A stretch of DNA of 64,000 nt from Marvania coccoides. Lineage: Eukaryota; Chlorophyta; Trebouxiophyceae; Chlorellales; Chlorellaceae. The first letter of the stretch is position 1. The number at the start of each line of letters is the position of its first letter. The notes below the pieces were generated by a model. The model made no database searches. It had not been told where the DNA came from and saw nothing but the letters and a program-made list of their open reading frames with translations. The stretch covers positions 1,984,001 to 2,048,000 of the forward strand of contig OY978097.1 in assembly GCA_963854735.1 (NCBI GenBank), read 5' to 3'. A program made the position numbers and the translations under genes. Shown piece after piece: positions 43,764 through 54,208 of the stretch.

Positions 43764-45029
43764 ATGGCAACACCACCACCATCCCGGAGGCAGCTCAAGC
43801 TGCCAGTGCCGGTCCATGTGCTCACCGGCTCCCTGTCCAGCGGCAAGACGTCCCTAATTCTCCACCTCATGGCCAGCAAGCCAGCGGACGAGGTGTGGGC
43901 GGTGCTGGTCAACGAAGCTGGCGCTGTGGGCATCGACCAGGCCCTCCTCTCCGCTGCAGCGTCAAAAACCGGGGGCACGGTGGTGCGGGAGCTGGCGGGG
44001 GGGTGCCTGTGCTGCGCCCTGTCCACCGTTACTTCTGCTGCGCTGGTGCAGCTCGTTCGCAGTGCCAAGCCCGACCGGCTGATCATCGAGCCCAGCGGGC
44101 TGGCCCACCCCGCTGCGCTGCTGGCCATGCTGCGCTCACAGCACCTCCGTGGCGCCCTCGACATCAGACCCATCGTCTGCCTCGTTGACCTTTCCAGATT
44201 CTCTCCGATTGGGGCGTCGCCGTATAACGACTACGTGGATGCTTCTCCAGCTGTGGCCGAGCCGTCAGCGTCCTCGGACGAGCTGCCTGACAGATATGCG
44301 CCCCATGTGAAGCTCGCTGACATCCTGGTCGGCACTAAAGCGGACTTACCAGCGGCCAAAGACCGAATTTCACAGTTTCATGTGTGGGCACGAACCCTAG
44401 AGCCGCCGAAAGCCAAAGTGTTGACGTGCGGGACGTCCTCCAGACCTTCCCCTGCCGAGCTTGGCATGGAGAAACCCAGAATGGAGAGGCCCTCGGATGG
44501 GAATGGGGAGGAAGCGAAAAAGAGCAAAGGCGACAAAATTGGAGAAAATGCGGCTGCGCCACCTGACGCAGCGCCCCCGCGCCGCGTGAGGAGGCTGAAA
44601 CAAACGTCTCCGTTCAAAGCGGTCGCCGCTGCGCAGCCAGGGCGTCCTGAACGGCGGCTGGGGGAGGGACAGACGCCGACGGGGGGCAGCATTTCTTCTT
44701 GCGGATGGATTTTCTGCCCCAGCGACGTTTTCGACGAATCAAAAGTGTGGGAGTTTGCGAACGCGGCTCGACCGCACGTCATGCGGCTGAAAGGCATTTT
44801 TAGAGTGGCGGGGGCGCGCTGGATTGTGGCTTCTTTGTCTTGGGACGATGATGAACATTTTGAGTTGATGGAGGTGGCGGACCAAAAGGACAGCAGAGTG
44901 GAGGTGATTGTGGGGGGTGGCAGCATAGGTACAGAGGCAGCAGAGGGCGGCGGCGAGGTGGAAAGCGTGCTGCGGTCAAGGGACTGGGACCAGCTTGAAA
45001 ATATTCTCGACGAACTTCGCATAAAATAA
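43764..45029 (+). CDS. CobW/ZNG1-type G3E GTPase metallochaperone
   Basis: A single exon of 421 residues. Walker A is VHVLTGSLSSGKTSLILHL; the metal-binding CxCC is in LAGGCLCCALSTV; the Walker B/switch region is DRLIIEPSGLAHPAAL, and the guanine-specifying motif is VGTKAD. The C-terminal CobW_C domain follows a charged linker of about 90 residues (FKAVAAAQPG to HFELMEVADQ). G3E GTPases deliver metals such as zinc or cobalt to target enzymes. No transit peptide is visible, so cytosol is likely. The linker with Lys/Glu/Pro bias is longer than usual. It converges on the DUF952 gene with only 67 bases between them. Confidence 0.88.
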   Translation: MATPPPSRRQLKLPVPVHVLTGSLSSGKTSLILHLMASKPADEVWAVLVNEAGAVGIDQALLSAAASKTGGTVVRELAGGCLCCALSTVTSAALVQLVRSAKPDRLIIEPSGLAHPAALLAMLRSQHLRGALDIRPIVCLVDLSRFSPIGASPYNDYVDASPAVAEPSASSDELPDRYAPHVKLADILVGTKADLPAAKDRISQFHVWARTLEPPKAKVLTCGTSSRPSPAELGMEKPRMERPSDGNGEEAKKSKGDKIGENAAAPPDAAPPRRVRRLKQTSPFKAVAAAQPGRPERRLGEGQTPTGGSISSCGWIFCPSDVFDESKVWEFANAARPHVMRLKGIFRVAGARWIVASLSWDDDEHFELMEVADQKDSRVEVIVGGGSIGTEAAEGGGEVESVLRSRDWDQLENILDELRIK

Positions 45030-45096
45030 TTGTAGTTAAAAAATAAAAAAAATGTGCTACAAAAAATAATAGTATCAAAATAAATAGTATATAGGG

Positions 45097-45596
45097 CTAT
45101 GAAGACGTAATGCCAAGGTCAGGGATGCTGAGGAATGAGCCGTCAGCGGAGCGTTTCACAGGGAGCTCGTTAGTTACTGCAGCGTAGTCGATGGTGCCGT
45201 AAAGATGCGGGAACAGAGGAACATCGGTCTCTTCGTCTTTGCCACCGAGTCCATGCGAAGGGCGGGTGCCCACAGGGGCAGCAGGCTCAAATTTCACCTG
45301 CAAAGTTTGGGCGGAAGAACAATTATTAAAAAGTATATTATACTGTGCAACAGTGAGCAAATAAAATTGCAATTAGCAAATCTTGCCTCTGAAGTGAGCT
45401 TGGAGCTGTCAATGCACAGCACAGCCCAATCGCCACACTCTCCTTTATAGAAATGGTTTGCGACGGTGAGCAACAGCGCTGGATCTTTGGTGAGATGGGT
45501 GAAGCCGTCTTGAGCATAGGTGGGCGGGAAGTATGGACCAGAAGGCTTTGCAGCAGCCCATGCATCAACGGGGACTAAATGGTACAAGGTATCCAT
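45097..45596 (-). CDS. DUF952 family protein
   Basis: Exons 45596-45387 and 45297-45097 give 136 residues. The family pattern is clear: LYHLVPVDAWAAAK, DGFTHLTKDPALLLTVANHFY, a Cys-Ile-Asp-Ser-Ser-Lys-Leu segment, VKFEPAAPVG, and FPHLYGTIDYAAV. DUF952 proteins have an ADP-ribosyltransferase-like fold and are common in bacteria and many eukaryotes; the function is unknown. The single intron has a GC donor (TCAGAG|GCAAGA) and AG acceptor; it is phase 0 and restores SKLTSEVKFEPA. Reading straight through the donor gives SEARFANCNF and then a stop, so the GC donor is the better reading. Confidence 0.82.
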
Positions 45597-45840
45597 GAAA
45601 AAAGTATATGAGATGATGAATTTTAATTAATTATATAGCGATCACACGAATGTGCTGGCGTGCTCAAACTATACAACTATTCTTTGAAATAGTTTGGCAT
45701 AAAAAAATGGCAACAGAATTGCAAGGAGCGAATAATAATTGCTTTTATGGGTGCTGCTCAAAAATCTCCAGTTTAAAATTGAAGCATAAAACAAGGCCTG
45801 AATCTGGTAAATCAGCAATATTTATACAAATAAGAGTTGG

Positions 45841-46540
45841 ATGCTTTCACTTAACGCGTGCCATCTCCGCGCATTGCGGAGGGGGCAACCTCTGGCTGGA
45901 TCGACAAGTGGTAGATTTCCCACCCGTTGCATCTCGCCTTTAAGCAGCATTCAAATGCACATTGGCATCAATTCAACGTGGATACGCAGTGAAAACCCCA
46001 CTCACGGCAGGCCCAGCTTGTGGGTGGCAGCGGCGGCGGTGCGACGTGACGACGACATTCAGCCCATTCCCGCGGCGACGCTGCCGCCCTTGGCATCTAT
46101 GGAAGGTGAGATATTATTAGCTGTTTTATTCTACCTCAAATCGATGTTAAATTCAAATTTATAATTCTTTTTTTTTTAAAGAAATCGAGGCGGAGGCGGC
46201 ATGGCTGGCTGTGATGATCTACTGCTGGCTGGACGAAGAGTGGACTCCCTTAGAAATTCATAAAGAATTAGGAGATGCGACCGCCAGGGTCTACCTTAGC
46301 TTGCGCAGCCCTGGATGCAACGACGAAGTTGGCGATGTAATTTTGGGGCTGGGGCAAGGACTGATGGCATTCAACTTCAGAGAAACGTTCGTGGGCCCGT
46401 TTGATGTCGCCAACAAGGCGGCAGAGCTGCTGATGCTGCGCGCTGGCTTCGAGGTTTGCTGCACTTCTGAGGACGACAGGCAAGCGATTCAACGCTACGA
46501 AACGATACTGTCATCAACGGACGAAGACAGCAGCAGCTGA
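45841..46540 (+). CDS. plastid-type conserved protein of unknown function
   Basis: Exons 45841-46105 and 46182-46540 give 207 residues. The first 40 residues (MLSLNACHLRALRRGQPLAG) are a likely plastid transit peptide. The mature part has WLAVMIYCWLDEEWTPLEIH, then ARVYLSLRSPG and FRETFVGPFDVANKAAELLM. The tryptophan-rich WLDEEW motif and the F-x-x-AFxVANKAA helix remind me of small plastid/cyanobacterial proteins of unknown function, possibly DUF3531-like, but I cannot assign it. The tail is acidic with Ser. The ATG at 45841 is chosen because the downstream ATG at 45955 would remove the transit-like part. The promoter is shared with the DUF952 gene (244 bp). Confidence 0.6.
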
Positions 46541-46653
46541 GCATGTAACTACCGCCATTGAACGTGAATAATATTTACAGCACTGTTACCCATTCATTCC
46601 ATTAGTATCCATGCATGGAAAGTCAAAGCAAATTCACAAATTACTTGTCTTGG

Positions 46654-47413
46654 TCAAATCAACATTTCTACGGCGGCCTGAACGTTGCCGTTACTCGCCA
46701 CCAGGGCCCCAGCAGCTGCCGGGTGCTCGTACCCCATGGATTTCATTTGCTTCAGTTTTCTTGCTGCCTGCTCCACCGCTACCCCGTCAGTTCGGTTGAC
46801 TGTGGTGGCCAGCGCCACCGACAGCCCCAGTGAAGCCTCCTCGAACGTGTAACCTTGCGAGGTGCACTGCGAAATGAGCGCTTCGTAGGTGTCCTGTTGC
46901 CGTAGCCCAGAGTCTGCCTGCTTTTATAGGCATAGGGATAAGTGAGTGAGTGTACGAGCTATAAGAAAATTTAATGAATTTTAAGGGGGCAAATCAATAC
47001 TGCTGTGGCTGTGGTGCGCTCGCTCACCGCTGCGGCACTGCTCTGCTGCGGTGCTTCCAGCTCCTTGAGTATTTTCCTCTCGTAGTCGAAGTTGATGGTC
47101 GATGTGCTCGGCGCAGCGCCAGGTAGCGGGCCAGTCTGAGGCGGGGATGTGACCTGAGAGTGGAAAAATAATTAAGACACCTCCAGTGGTTGTTGGGGCG
47201 GTAATAAAAAACAGAAACCCGAGAGAATCATGCGTTGTTGGATCGTACCGGTGGTGCCACCCTGTACTTTTCGGCTATCACGACGCGAATGAAGGTGGAG
47301 TTTGTGTCATTGGCGCCGGGGGAACTCGGCCCCGCTCCCGGCACAGCGGTGGAGGTTGTTCCAGGGGGAGGGTTGGTGAACACGCCGGTCGCTAAATTAA
47401 TTTGAGGATACAT
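46654..47413 (-). CDS. UBA-domain protein, UBAP1/ESCRT-I-like
   Basis: Exons 47413-47249, 47153-47028 and 46917-46654 give 184 residues; the pieces are short and easily missed. The N-terminus YPQINLATGVFTNPP and FIRVVIAEKYRVAPP, then TINFDYERKILKELEA, form a conserved-looking amphipathic part. The C-terminus is a UBA domain: KLKQMKSMGYEHPAAAGALV followed by NGNVQAAVEMLI. A second helical unit (ISQCTSQGYTFEEASLGLSV) before it may be another UBA-like fold, as in UBAP1. Such proteins bind ubiquitin and, if truly UBAP1-like, act in endosomal ESCRT-I. All three joins are phase 0 with GT-AG borders. It converges with the plastid-type gene. Confidence 0.7.
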
Positions 47414-47801
47414 TTTAATTATAATAAGTCTTTCAGGAGCCCGTTCAGGTATTTTCAAACCAAATAAAATTATATAATTTGTGATCTTCCTGTTTTTCTA
47501 AAGTGCTGTGCTGAAAATATACTCTTGCGACCCAAATGTTTACTTAATGAAACCCTAAAACCATAAAGGACACAAGTCCTGTGAGCACGGGCCATTTGAA
47601 ACTCGTCTGCAGCTGACTACTTGGCTCATTTTTCTTTAAAAACAAGGCCGGAAAACTGGCATATTGTAGTTTTTGAAAAACATTTTGGCACCTTGGAGCT
47701 GGGTCTCTTTGGAAGAGCGCATCTTGTTGCTGCCAGAATAATGAAATAATTTTCTAACCACTCTTTCCCCCCCCACACATTCCGTCCAAGAAACACCAGC
47801 A
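47414..47801. other. divergent intergenic region
   Basis: About 390 bases lie between the UBA gene and the chlorophyll b reductase gene. It is A+T-rich, with CCCCCCCCAC at 47768. Short overlapping open frames on the minus strand show no codon bias. Presumably it holds both promoters. Confidence 0.4.
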
Positions 47802-49285
47802 ATGATCGTCGGGGCCCATAAACACACAATGTGGCATGCTGCGAGCGCTGCAAACCGTCCACCTGGCGCACTGCTGATTTCTTCAGGCCACCGCCGCTCG
47901 CCTGTTCGGGGACACTCCGCATGCGCGCAGGCCCGCCCCTCACCGCCCCTAAGCACTCCCGCAAAGCCTAACGAGCAGCATCAACTGCCATTGACGGCTT
48001 TCCCTTACGTCCGAGCGCCCCCTTCAGTCCTTCAAGGCGCCCACAAAATGCCGGGGCTCATGGCCACCTCAGGCTGGCTTTTAGCCTCAGCTCTACAGGT
48101 AAAAATTTCATGTTCATAATAATTTTATATTTAATCGCAATGCCATGAATACCTCCATCATTCTCCCTTTCTTCTCTTCAGATGTCGGTCCCAGCGGCAG
48201 GTTCTCTCTGGCTTCCCGTCGTTTTCGGCTCGGGCTTGGGCGCAGCCTTCGCGGCCCTGAATCGCTTCAGCGTTCGCCACGCCTGGCGCGCCCCATCCGC
48301 CCCTCTGCGCGTAGTCATCACCGGCGGTACTAAAGGGCTCGGTCGGGCGCTGGCTCGCGAGTTCCTCATCGCTGGGGACCACGTCATGGTGGCTTCCCGC
48401 AGCCAAACCGAAGCCGACGCAGCTGCCGCCGCGCTGGCTCGGCAGGCGCGCGTGCCTCCCTCCGCGATCTCCGGCATTGCTGTCGACGTTTCCGCCACTG
48501 CTGGCGTGAACTCGCTGGTAGCTGCAGCCAACGAGCGGCTGGGAGGGTGCGACGTGTGGGTCAACAACGCCGGCGCCAGCGGCAGCTTCAAGCCGTTTAT
48601 GGACCAGCCAGCGGAGGTGCTGGAGCAGGTGGTCAAGACCAATCTTCTCGGCGCGCTGCTGTGCACTCGAGCAGCGGCATCCATGATGACGGACCAAAGT
48701 ACTGGAGGCCATGTGTTCAATGTAGAAGGAGCGGGCTCGGACGGCCGCAGCAGCCCCAACTACGCTGCCTACGGCGCCACGAAAGCGGGAATCGCCCAGT
48801 TCTGCCGCACCATGACGCACGAAATGCTGCAGGATGCTGCGCCTGTTGCGGTGCACGCCATCAGCCCAGGCATGGTGCTGACGGAGCTGCTCCTGGAGGG
48901 CGCCACCCTGGGCAACAAGCGTGCCTTTGATGTGCTGTGTGAGCAACCAGAGACGGTGGCCGCCTTTCTGGTGCCGCGCATGCGCAGCGCAGTGGCTCGT
49001 GGGGCGTCTTCAGGCGAGCGCATTGCTTACTTGACCCCTGTGAGGGCCCTGTCGCTGTTCCTCGCTGCCCCGCTGCGCTTTCGACGATTTTTCAATGCAG
49101 AGGGGCGCCCGCTGTTTCCTTCTGAAGAAGAAAGGGTGGAGGGGCAGCATGCGCGGCGCACGCAGCGGCTGGCTGACCGCGCTGCCTCCAGGACTGCGGA
49201 GCTGCGCCTGGCGTACAGCCTCTCTCTGGCGCTGGCTTACTTTGTGTTTGCGCTGGACAGCGTGGCAAAGACGCACGGCAACTGA
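47802..49285 (+). CDS. chlorophyll b reductase (NYC1/NOL-like)
   Basis: Exons 47802-48098 and 48182-49285 give 466 residues. The SDR core starts VVITGGTKGLGRALAREFL, with ASRSQ, the glycine motif WVNNAGASGSF, STGGHVFNVEGAGSDG, catalytic YGATKAG, and the strongly diagnostic SPGMVLTELLLEGA and PETVAAFLVPRMR. These features match NYC1/NOL, which reduces chlorophyll b to 7-hydroxymethyl chlorophyll a in thylakoids as the first step of chlorophyll b and LHC II breakdown. A hydrophobic stretch (LWLPVVFGSGLGAAFAAL) and a C-terminal segment (SLSLALAYFVFALDSV) may be membrane anchors, as in NYC1. The first exon encodes an Arg/Ser/Pro-rich transit peptide. Its presence implies chlorophyll b. Confidence 0.92.
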
Positions 49286-49682
49286 ATGAATACGAAGACG
49301 TCATTGACTGATTGAATGCGCCTTGAAATATAAAAGATGAGCATTGATTGTGTATATTAGCTCTCTCCGACCAGTGTTTCCATGTGTACTCTGATTTTTT
49401 CATCCATTCTTTTTAGTAAGTGCATTGGCGTGTATCCAAACCTTTAAATGCTCCCTTGATACCCCCAATAGTTTTTGATTTCTTTCTTATTTTCCACATT
49501 CCTGTCGTTCATTCAATCATTCCATTCTTGATTCTTTACCATTTCTTTCTTACAAAATACCATAATACAATTCACAATGGTCATTAACACTCCTGGGGAG
49601 ACCTCAGGAAACTTCATTTGTTTCTTTTCTTTGTAAATTCTCAATAGATGCGTCTCCTGCCGCCATGCAAAGCGTCCTCACG
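49286..49682. other. convergent 3' spacer
   Basis: About 400 bases lie between the chlorophyll b reductase gene and the BtuF-like gene. It is A+T-rich with poly-pyrimidine runs (TTTCTTTCTT words). No open frame with codon bias, repeat or RNA gene is seen. Confidence 0.4.
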
Positions 49683-50863
49683 TCATGTCGGCCCTGCCGA
49701 GGGCAGCCACCGCCACAGTCTGCCTTCGTGACCAAACCGCTGCGCCTCCCCATGCAATATCTCCACCAGAACCTCCATAGACTGCGTCAGCAGCGGCCCT
49801 GGTCGAGAAAAAATATGCTCCCCGTCGATAACTGCAATCCTGTTGGCCCGCGCCGCAGGCAGCTCTCCCCACACAGCTGACAGCCGCCGTATCGCCACCT
49901 GCGCAGCCGCAGTCGCTTTGTCCAGCGGCAGCCCGCAAAGCGCGAATATAACGACGTCTGGCGCTGCGGACTTCAGCTCTGCTTCTGAAATGACAACAGC
50001 TTCTTCTTTCTTCCCGCAAACGTCCCGCGCTCCGCTCATGGCAATCATTTGAGGCACCCAGGAGCCGCAGGCCATCAGCGGGTGCGGCCACTGCACGCAG
50101 GCAACTTTGGGGGAGGCCCTCCCCAATGCCATCGCTGCTGTGCCCGACATCGCACGCTGCTGCCGCTGCACGAGCTCTGCACCAGCCTCACTGACCCCCA
50201 GCGCGTCTGCGACTGCCTGCATGTCCCGCCACACCCCCTCCAGGTCCTCTGCTGCGCAGTGCACCACCTTCGGGGCATACCCAATTGTCGCATGCAAAGC
50301 GGCATCCTGCAGCTCGCCCTCCAGCACGGCGCCATGCGCGGTCTGGAGACAGGTGAAGATGACGTCGGGGCGCAGCTCTGCCAGCCGCTCGGTGTCCAAA
50401 TGGTACACCTGAAAGAAGAAAGCAAAAAAACAGCTTTAGTAAAGTATTGGGCAAGGAAAAACATGAAATTACTATGGCTATGGATGTAAACGCACCGAAA
50501 GACCGTACTGTAGGAGAGGAACGGCCAGCGCAGGTCCCAGCATCGCCATTTCTTTCACCGCCGCCACCGAAGCGCTGAACGCAGTGTCAATCTCCTCAAT
50601 TGGTAGGTTTCCCACTCTGCTGGAGGTGAGCGCAGGCAGAGACGCCAGCTGCTCCCAGTCACACTGCAAGAAGGTTTAATACGGCGAGCTTATGAGCAAG
50701 GCAGAGGTAGAGCTGCTGCCAACCGGCAAAAGATACCTTTCACACTTGGTGGAGCCGTTAATGCTGTGCAACGCACCTCGTGTGACCGGCCAACTAGCTG
50801 TGACTCTAGCCCAAGAGCCAGAACGGTGTCTGTCGCGCTTGGGAGGAGAGAAACGACCCGCAT
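49683..50863 (-). CDS. BtuF-like helical-backbone metal receptor
   Basis: Exons 50863-50777, 50663-50496 and 50408-49683 give 326 residues. The fold signature is at the start: MRVVSLLPSATDTVLALGLE, VGRSHECDW, then TSSRVGNLPIEEIDTAFSAS, YGLSVYHLDTERLAELRPDV, and VKKxx-like PKVACVQWPHPLMACGSWVP and ADVVIF-like PDVVIFALCGLPLD. This is the vitamin B12/siderophore receptor family (periplasmic binding protein type, also found as stand-alone proteins in plants and algae). It lacks a signal peptide, so it is not a secreted receptor. Ligand (cobalamin, haem or iron chelate) is unknown. Both introns use GTGCGT-type donors. The start is the first ATG; the frame is open to a TTG 60 bases upstream. Confidence 0.8.
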
Positions 50864-51147
50864 GGTGTCAAGTTTTTGAGCATTCGGCGCCACAAACCCG
50901 TGATCGTAAACGAACCACTTCAAATAAATTTTATATTTTTTTTAAATAAACAAATTTCGAGAGAGTGGGGAAAAAACATTTTTTTTTTGCGATACCTTCG
51001 AATTCGTTGGATAATTTGGCAGGAAACGGAGCATTTTTTGAACTATTCTTAAAATTAAATTTGTTGTTCAAACCGCATTGAACCCGCTGGCCAGCCGCCA
51101 GCATGCAGGGGTATTCTTTGAGACCGCCGGCACCTCCACAAAATTCA

Positions 51148-53085
51148 ATGTTCCGAGGCCTTGCCTCTGGGGCACGCCCACTGCAGGCACTGGCGCCGTG
51201 GCAACTCGCACGGCGCCTCACGGCTCCATCTGACCGCGCGGCGTGAGTTGTCCTGCCTCCTAGCCACTCTCATCATAGCCACCGCCGCTGCTGTCACCTC
51301 AACATTCCTCACCTTAACCCCCATCCCCCCCCTCGTTGCAGTTTCGCTGCTGCTGCGTCTGCGGTAGATGATGCACCCACCGCCCAGCAGGAGAAGAAGG
51401 AAAAGCCCGCAAAGCAGCCGAAGCAGCAGCAGAACAAGGGAAAGAAGGGCGGCGGCGTGGAGAGCACTTCTTCCGACGAAGACATCCGCAAGCTGCGCAT
51501 TGAAAAGGCCGAGGAGCTGCGCCGCGCGGGACGGGAGCCGTACGCCTACACCTTCGACCGCACCCACTCCGCCCAGCAGCTGCAGGACCTCTACGTCGCG
51601 CTCCCCAATGGTGAGCAGCTGGACGACGTCTCGGTGGCAGTTGCAGGCCGCATTATGGCCCGGCGGGTAATGGGAAAGCTGGCGTTTGCCAAGCTGTCGG
51701 ACGCATCCGGCTCGATTCAGCTGTACGTCGACAAAAAGACGCTGGAAGAGGGGGCGGAGGGTGGATTTGCAGAGTTTAAAAACTTGGTGGATACGGGCGA
51801 CATCGTGGGCGTGGAGGGCGGGCTGCGGCGCACCGACAAAGGGGAGCTGTCTGTGGTGGTGCGCAGCTTGCAGGTGCTCACCAAGAGCCTGCTGCCGCTG
51901 CCGGACAAGTGGCACGGGCTGACAGATGTCGAGGCCCGGTACCGCCGGCGCTACGTGGACATGATGGTCACGGATGGCGTGATTGACACCTTCAGAAAGC
52001 GGTCCAAGGTGGTGTCCACGATGCGGCGCTACCTGGAGGACCGAGAGTTTTTGGAGGTGGAAACTCCGGTGCTGGAATCATCGGCCGGCGGAGCCGACGC
52101 GCGTCCCTTCACGACCTACCACAACGCGCTGGGGCGCGAATTCACGCTGCGCATCGCCACCGAGCTGCACCTGAAGCGCATGGTGGTGGGGGGGCTGGAG
52201 CGGGTGTTTGAGATCGGCAGAATTTTCCGCAACGAAGGCATCTCCACGCGGCACAACCCCGAGTTCACCTCCATTGAGCTGTACCAGGCGTACACGGACT
52301 ACAACGACATGATGGCGCTCACGGAGGAGCTCATTCGGGCGGCCACGCTGGCGGTGCAAGGCTCGTTGCACGTAGAATACCAGGGGCAGATGCTTGACTT
52401 CGAGAGCCCTTTCCGCCGCGCCACCATGCACTCGCTGGTGCGCGACGCCACGGGGGTCGACTTCGAGGCGTTTGCCGGGGAGGCAGACGGCCTGGCGGCG
52501 GCCAAAGAGGCGGCGGTGGCGTCGCTGCGGGCGCACGCCAGCGACACCCGCAAGGAGCAGGTCAAAGTGGCGGGAGCAAGCTCCGTGGGGCGCATTTTAA
52601 ACGAGGTGTTCGAGGCGGTGGTTGAGCCGACACTACAGCAGCCAACCTTTGTTTTGGACCATCCCGTTGAAATATCACCTTTGGCCAAGCCGCACCGCTC
52701 CCGTGCGGGCGTGGTGGAGCGCTTCGAGCTGTTTGTGGCCGGACGAGAGCTGGCCAACAGCTTCAGCGAGCTCACCGACCCAGTGGACCAACGGCAGCGC
52801 CTGGAGACGCAGGTGGCGGCGCACAAGAGCGCCTTGGAAAGGAAGGCGGAGGAGGAGGCCGCGGCTGTTGCTGCCGGTGGCGACGGCGCTGCTCAAAACG
52901 CAGCTAACGACGACGACGACGAGGATGAGGCGTATGAGGTGACGCTGGATGAAGACTTTTTGACTGCGTTGGAGTATGGAATGCCGCCCACTGGGGGCAT
53001 GGGAATGGGCATTGACCGGCTGGTGATGTTGCTGACCGACAGCGCCAGCATTAGAGACGTCATCCCTTTCCCACTGATGAAATAA
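51148..53085 (+). CDS. lysyl-tRNA synthetase, class II, likely organelle-targeted
   Basis: Exons 51148-51242 and 51342-53085 give 612 residues. The first exon [20 protein letters not shown] looks like an organelle presequence, followed by a Lys/Gln-rich linker. The OB-fold anticodon domain is from about residue 105 ([20 protein letters not shown]). Class II motif 1 to 3 regions are visible: [38 protein letters not shown], and [20 protein letters not shown]. These identify LysRS, which charges lysine onto tRNA. Leaky scanning or alternative starts could give a cytosolic form. The intron between the presequence and the main part is pyrimidine-rich and GT-AG. An acidic Asp/Glu run precedes motif 3. 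Confidence 0.92.
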
Positions 53086-53266
53086 TTTTCATATTGACGT
53101 AAAATTTATAACTTTAAGGTTCTGCCCCCCACCCTTTCTTTTTTCTGGCACCCTAGTATTATTTTAATTTTTTTGCATGGTTGCAGCACTGCTGCTTCAC
53201 TTGATTAAACATACATTCGAGTTATTTTCTATTCCCTCGTAAATAAATATAAATCGTCTTGTTTTC

Positions 53267-53912
53267 TTATTGTGAGCTGCCGACGCGGTCCCGAGGGATC
53301 AAGCGCAGCTCCGAGCCGTGCTTCAAGAATACATTGCCTGCTGTCTGCTGCGGGTTGATGCCCACTCCATCTGCGAACAAAAGGACGACACCAGTTATAG
53401 AATTTCTTAAAGTGGCCAATGATGATGGAGACCAACAATGAAAAAAGAATATCTCAAATCTCACCATTAGTGATGATGGCACTCGTCTGGGCTGGCACCT
53501 TGAACTGCAGAGATAGAAGAATGGGGCAGCTTATGTGTGAAGGATTCGGACTCGAGGGGCAGAAAAGGAAGCAACGTTCTGCCATACATATGGCTTACCT
53601 CCTCTGCTGCAAACTTCATGACCGCAACGAAGGGTGCATCCTCGGGCACTGAGAATACCCTGAACGGCAGCTTGGGGTCTGACGTGAGCACCACTTTGAA
53701 GGTGACCTTTGCTTTGGCGGTGGGTTGCGCCCTGCAACGTTTGGGAGGAACGAAACGCAGCGAGGGAGGCAGTGAGACACAGCAACGGGGTTTTTTATGT
53801 TGCAGGACACAGTGACAAGTCAAACAACGCGTTGAACCAGAAACAAGACATTATTCAATATAACATTCATTATTTTCAGAAGAAAAGACGAGAGGAAGGC
53901 TGGCTCTTACAT
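53267..53912 (-). CDS. UFM1: ubiquitin-fold modifier 1
   Basis: Exons 53912-53911 (two bases of the start codon), 53731-53599, 53504-53465 and 53370-53267 give 92 residues. The protein [20 protein letters not shown], then [38 protein letters not shown] and [19 protein letters not shown] is UFM1, closely matching plants and animals. It is attached to ER-associated proteins (ribosomal uL24 and others) through the UBA5-UFC1-UFL1 cascade; the last SSQ must be removed to expose Gly of RDRVG. The start codon is split by an intron: AT|GTAAGA ... TTGCAG|G, then GCG CAA. The first AT lies in an A+T-rich leader. It shares a 296-bp divergent promoter with the oxalate fusion gene. Confidence 0.9.
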
Positions 53913-54208
53913 TTTGTATCGATCGTTTGGGTACGTGTGATATGAAATTAAATAAATATAATGCTTCAAGAGGCTTGCAGGCAAGTGCGACCAAAATCAA
54001 ATTGTCTTGCCAGCTCAGATGTGAGCTCTTGTTGTAGACGTCATTGGCTGAATTAATCCTTGGATAACCGATCGCCGTCGAAAGATCTGTTTTGGGTCCC
54101 AGCCGTTACATTCCAAGCTGCAAACCACATTTTATAATTCCACAAACAATTATTTTTGTTGAGCAATTAACGGAACCAGTGACAGCATCGATCCCTGATT
54201 ACGAAACG

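Noticed and set aside
54092..54208. N-terminal extension of the oxalate fusion protein
   Set aside because: It starts with TTG; the first ATG at 54209 gives the expected N-terminus of the ligase family.
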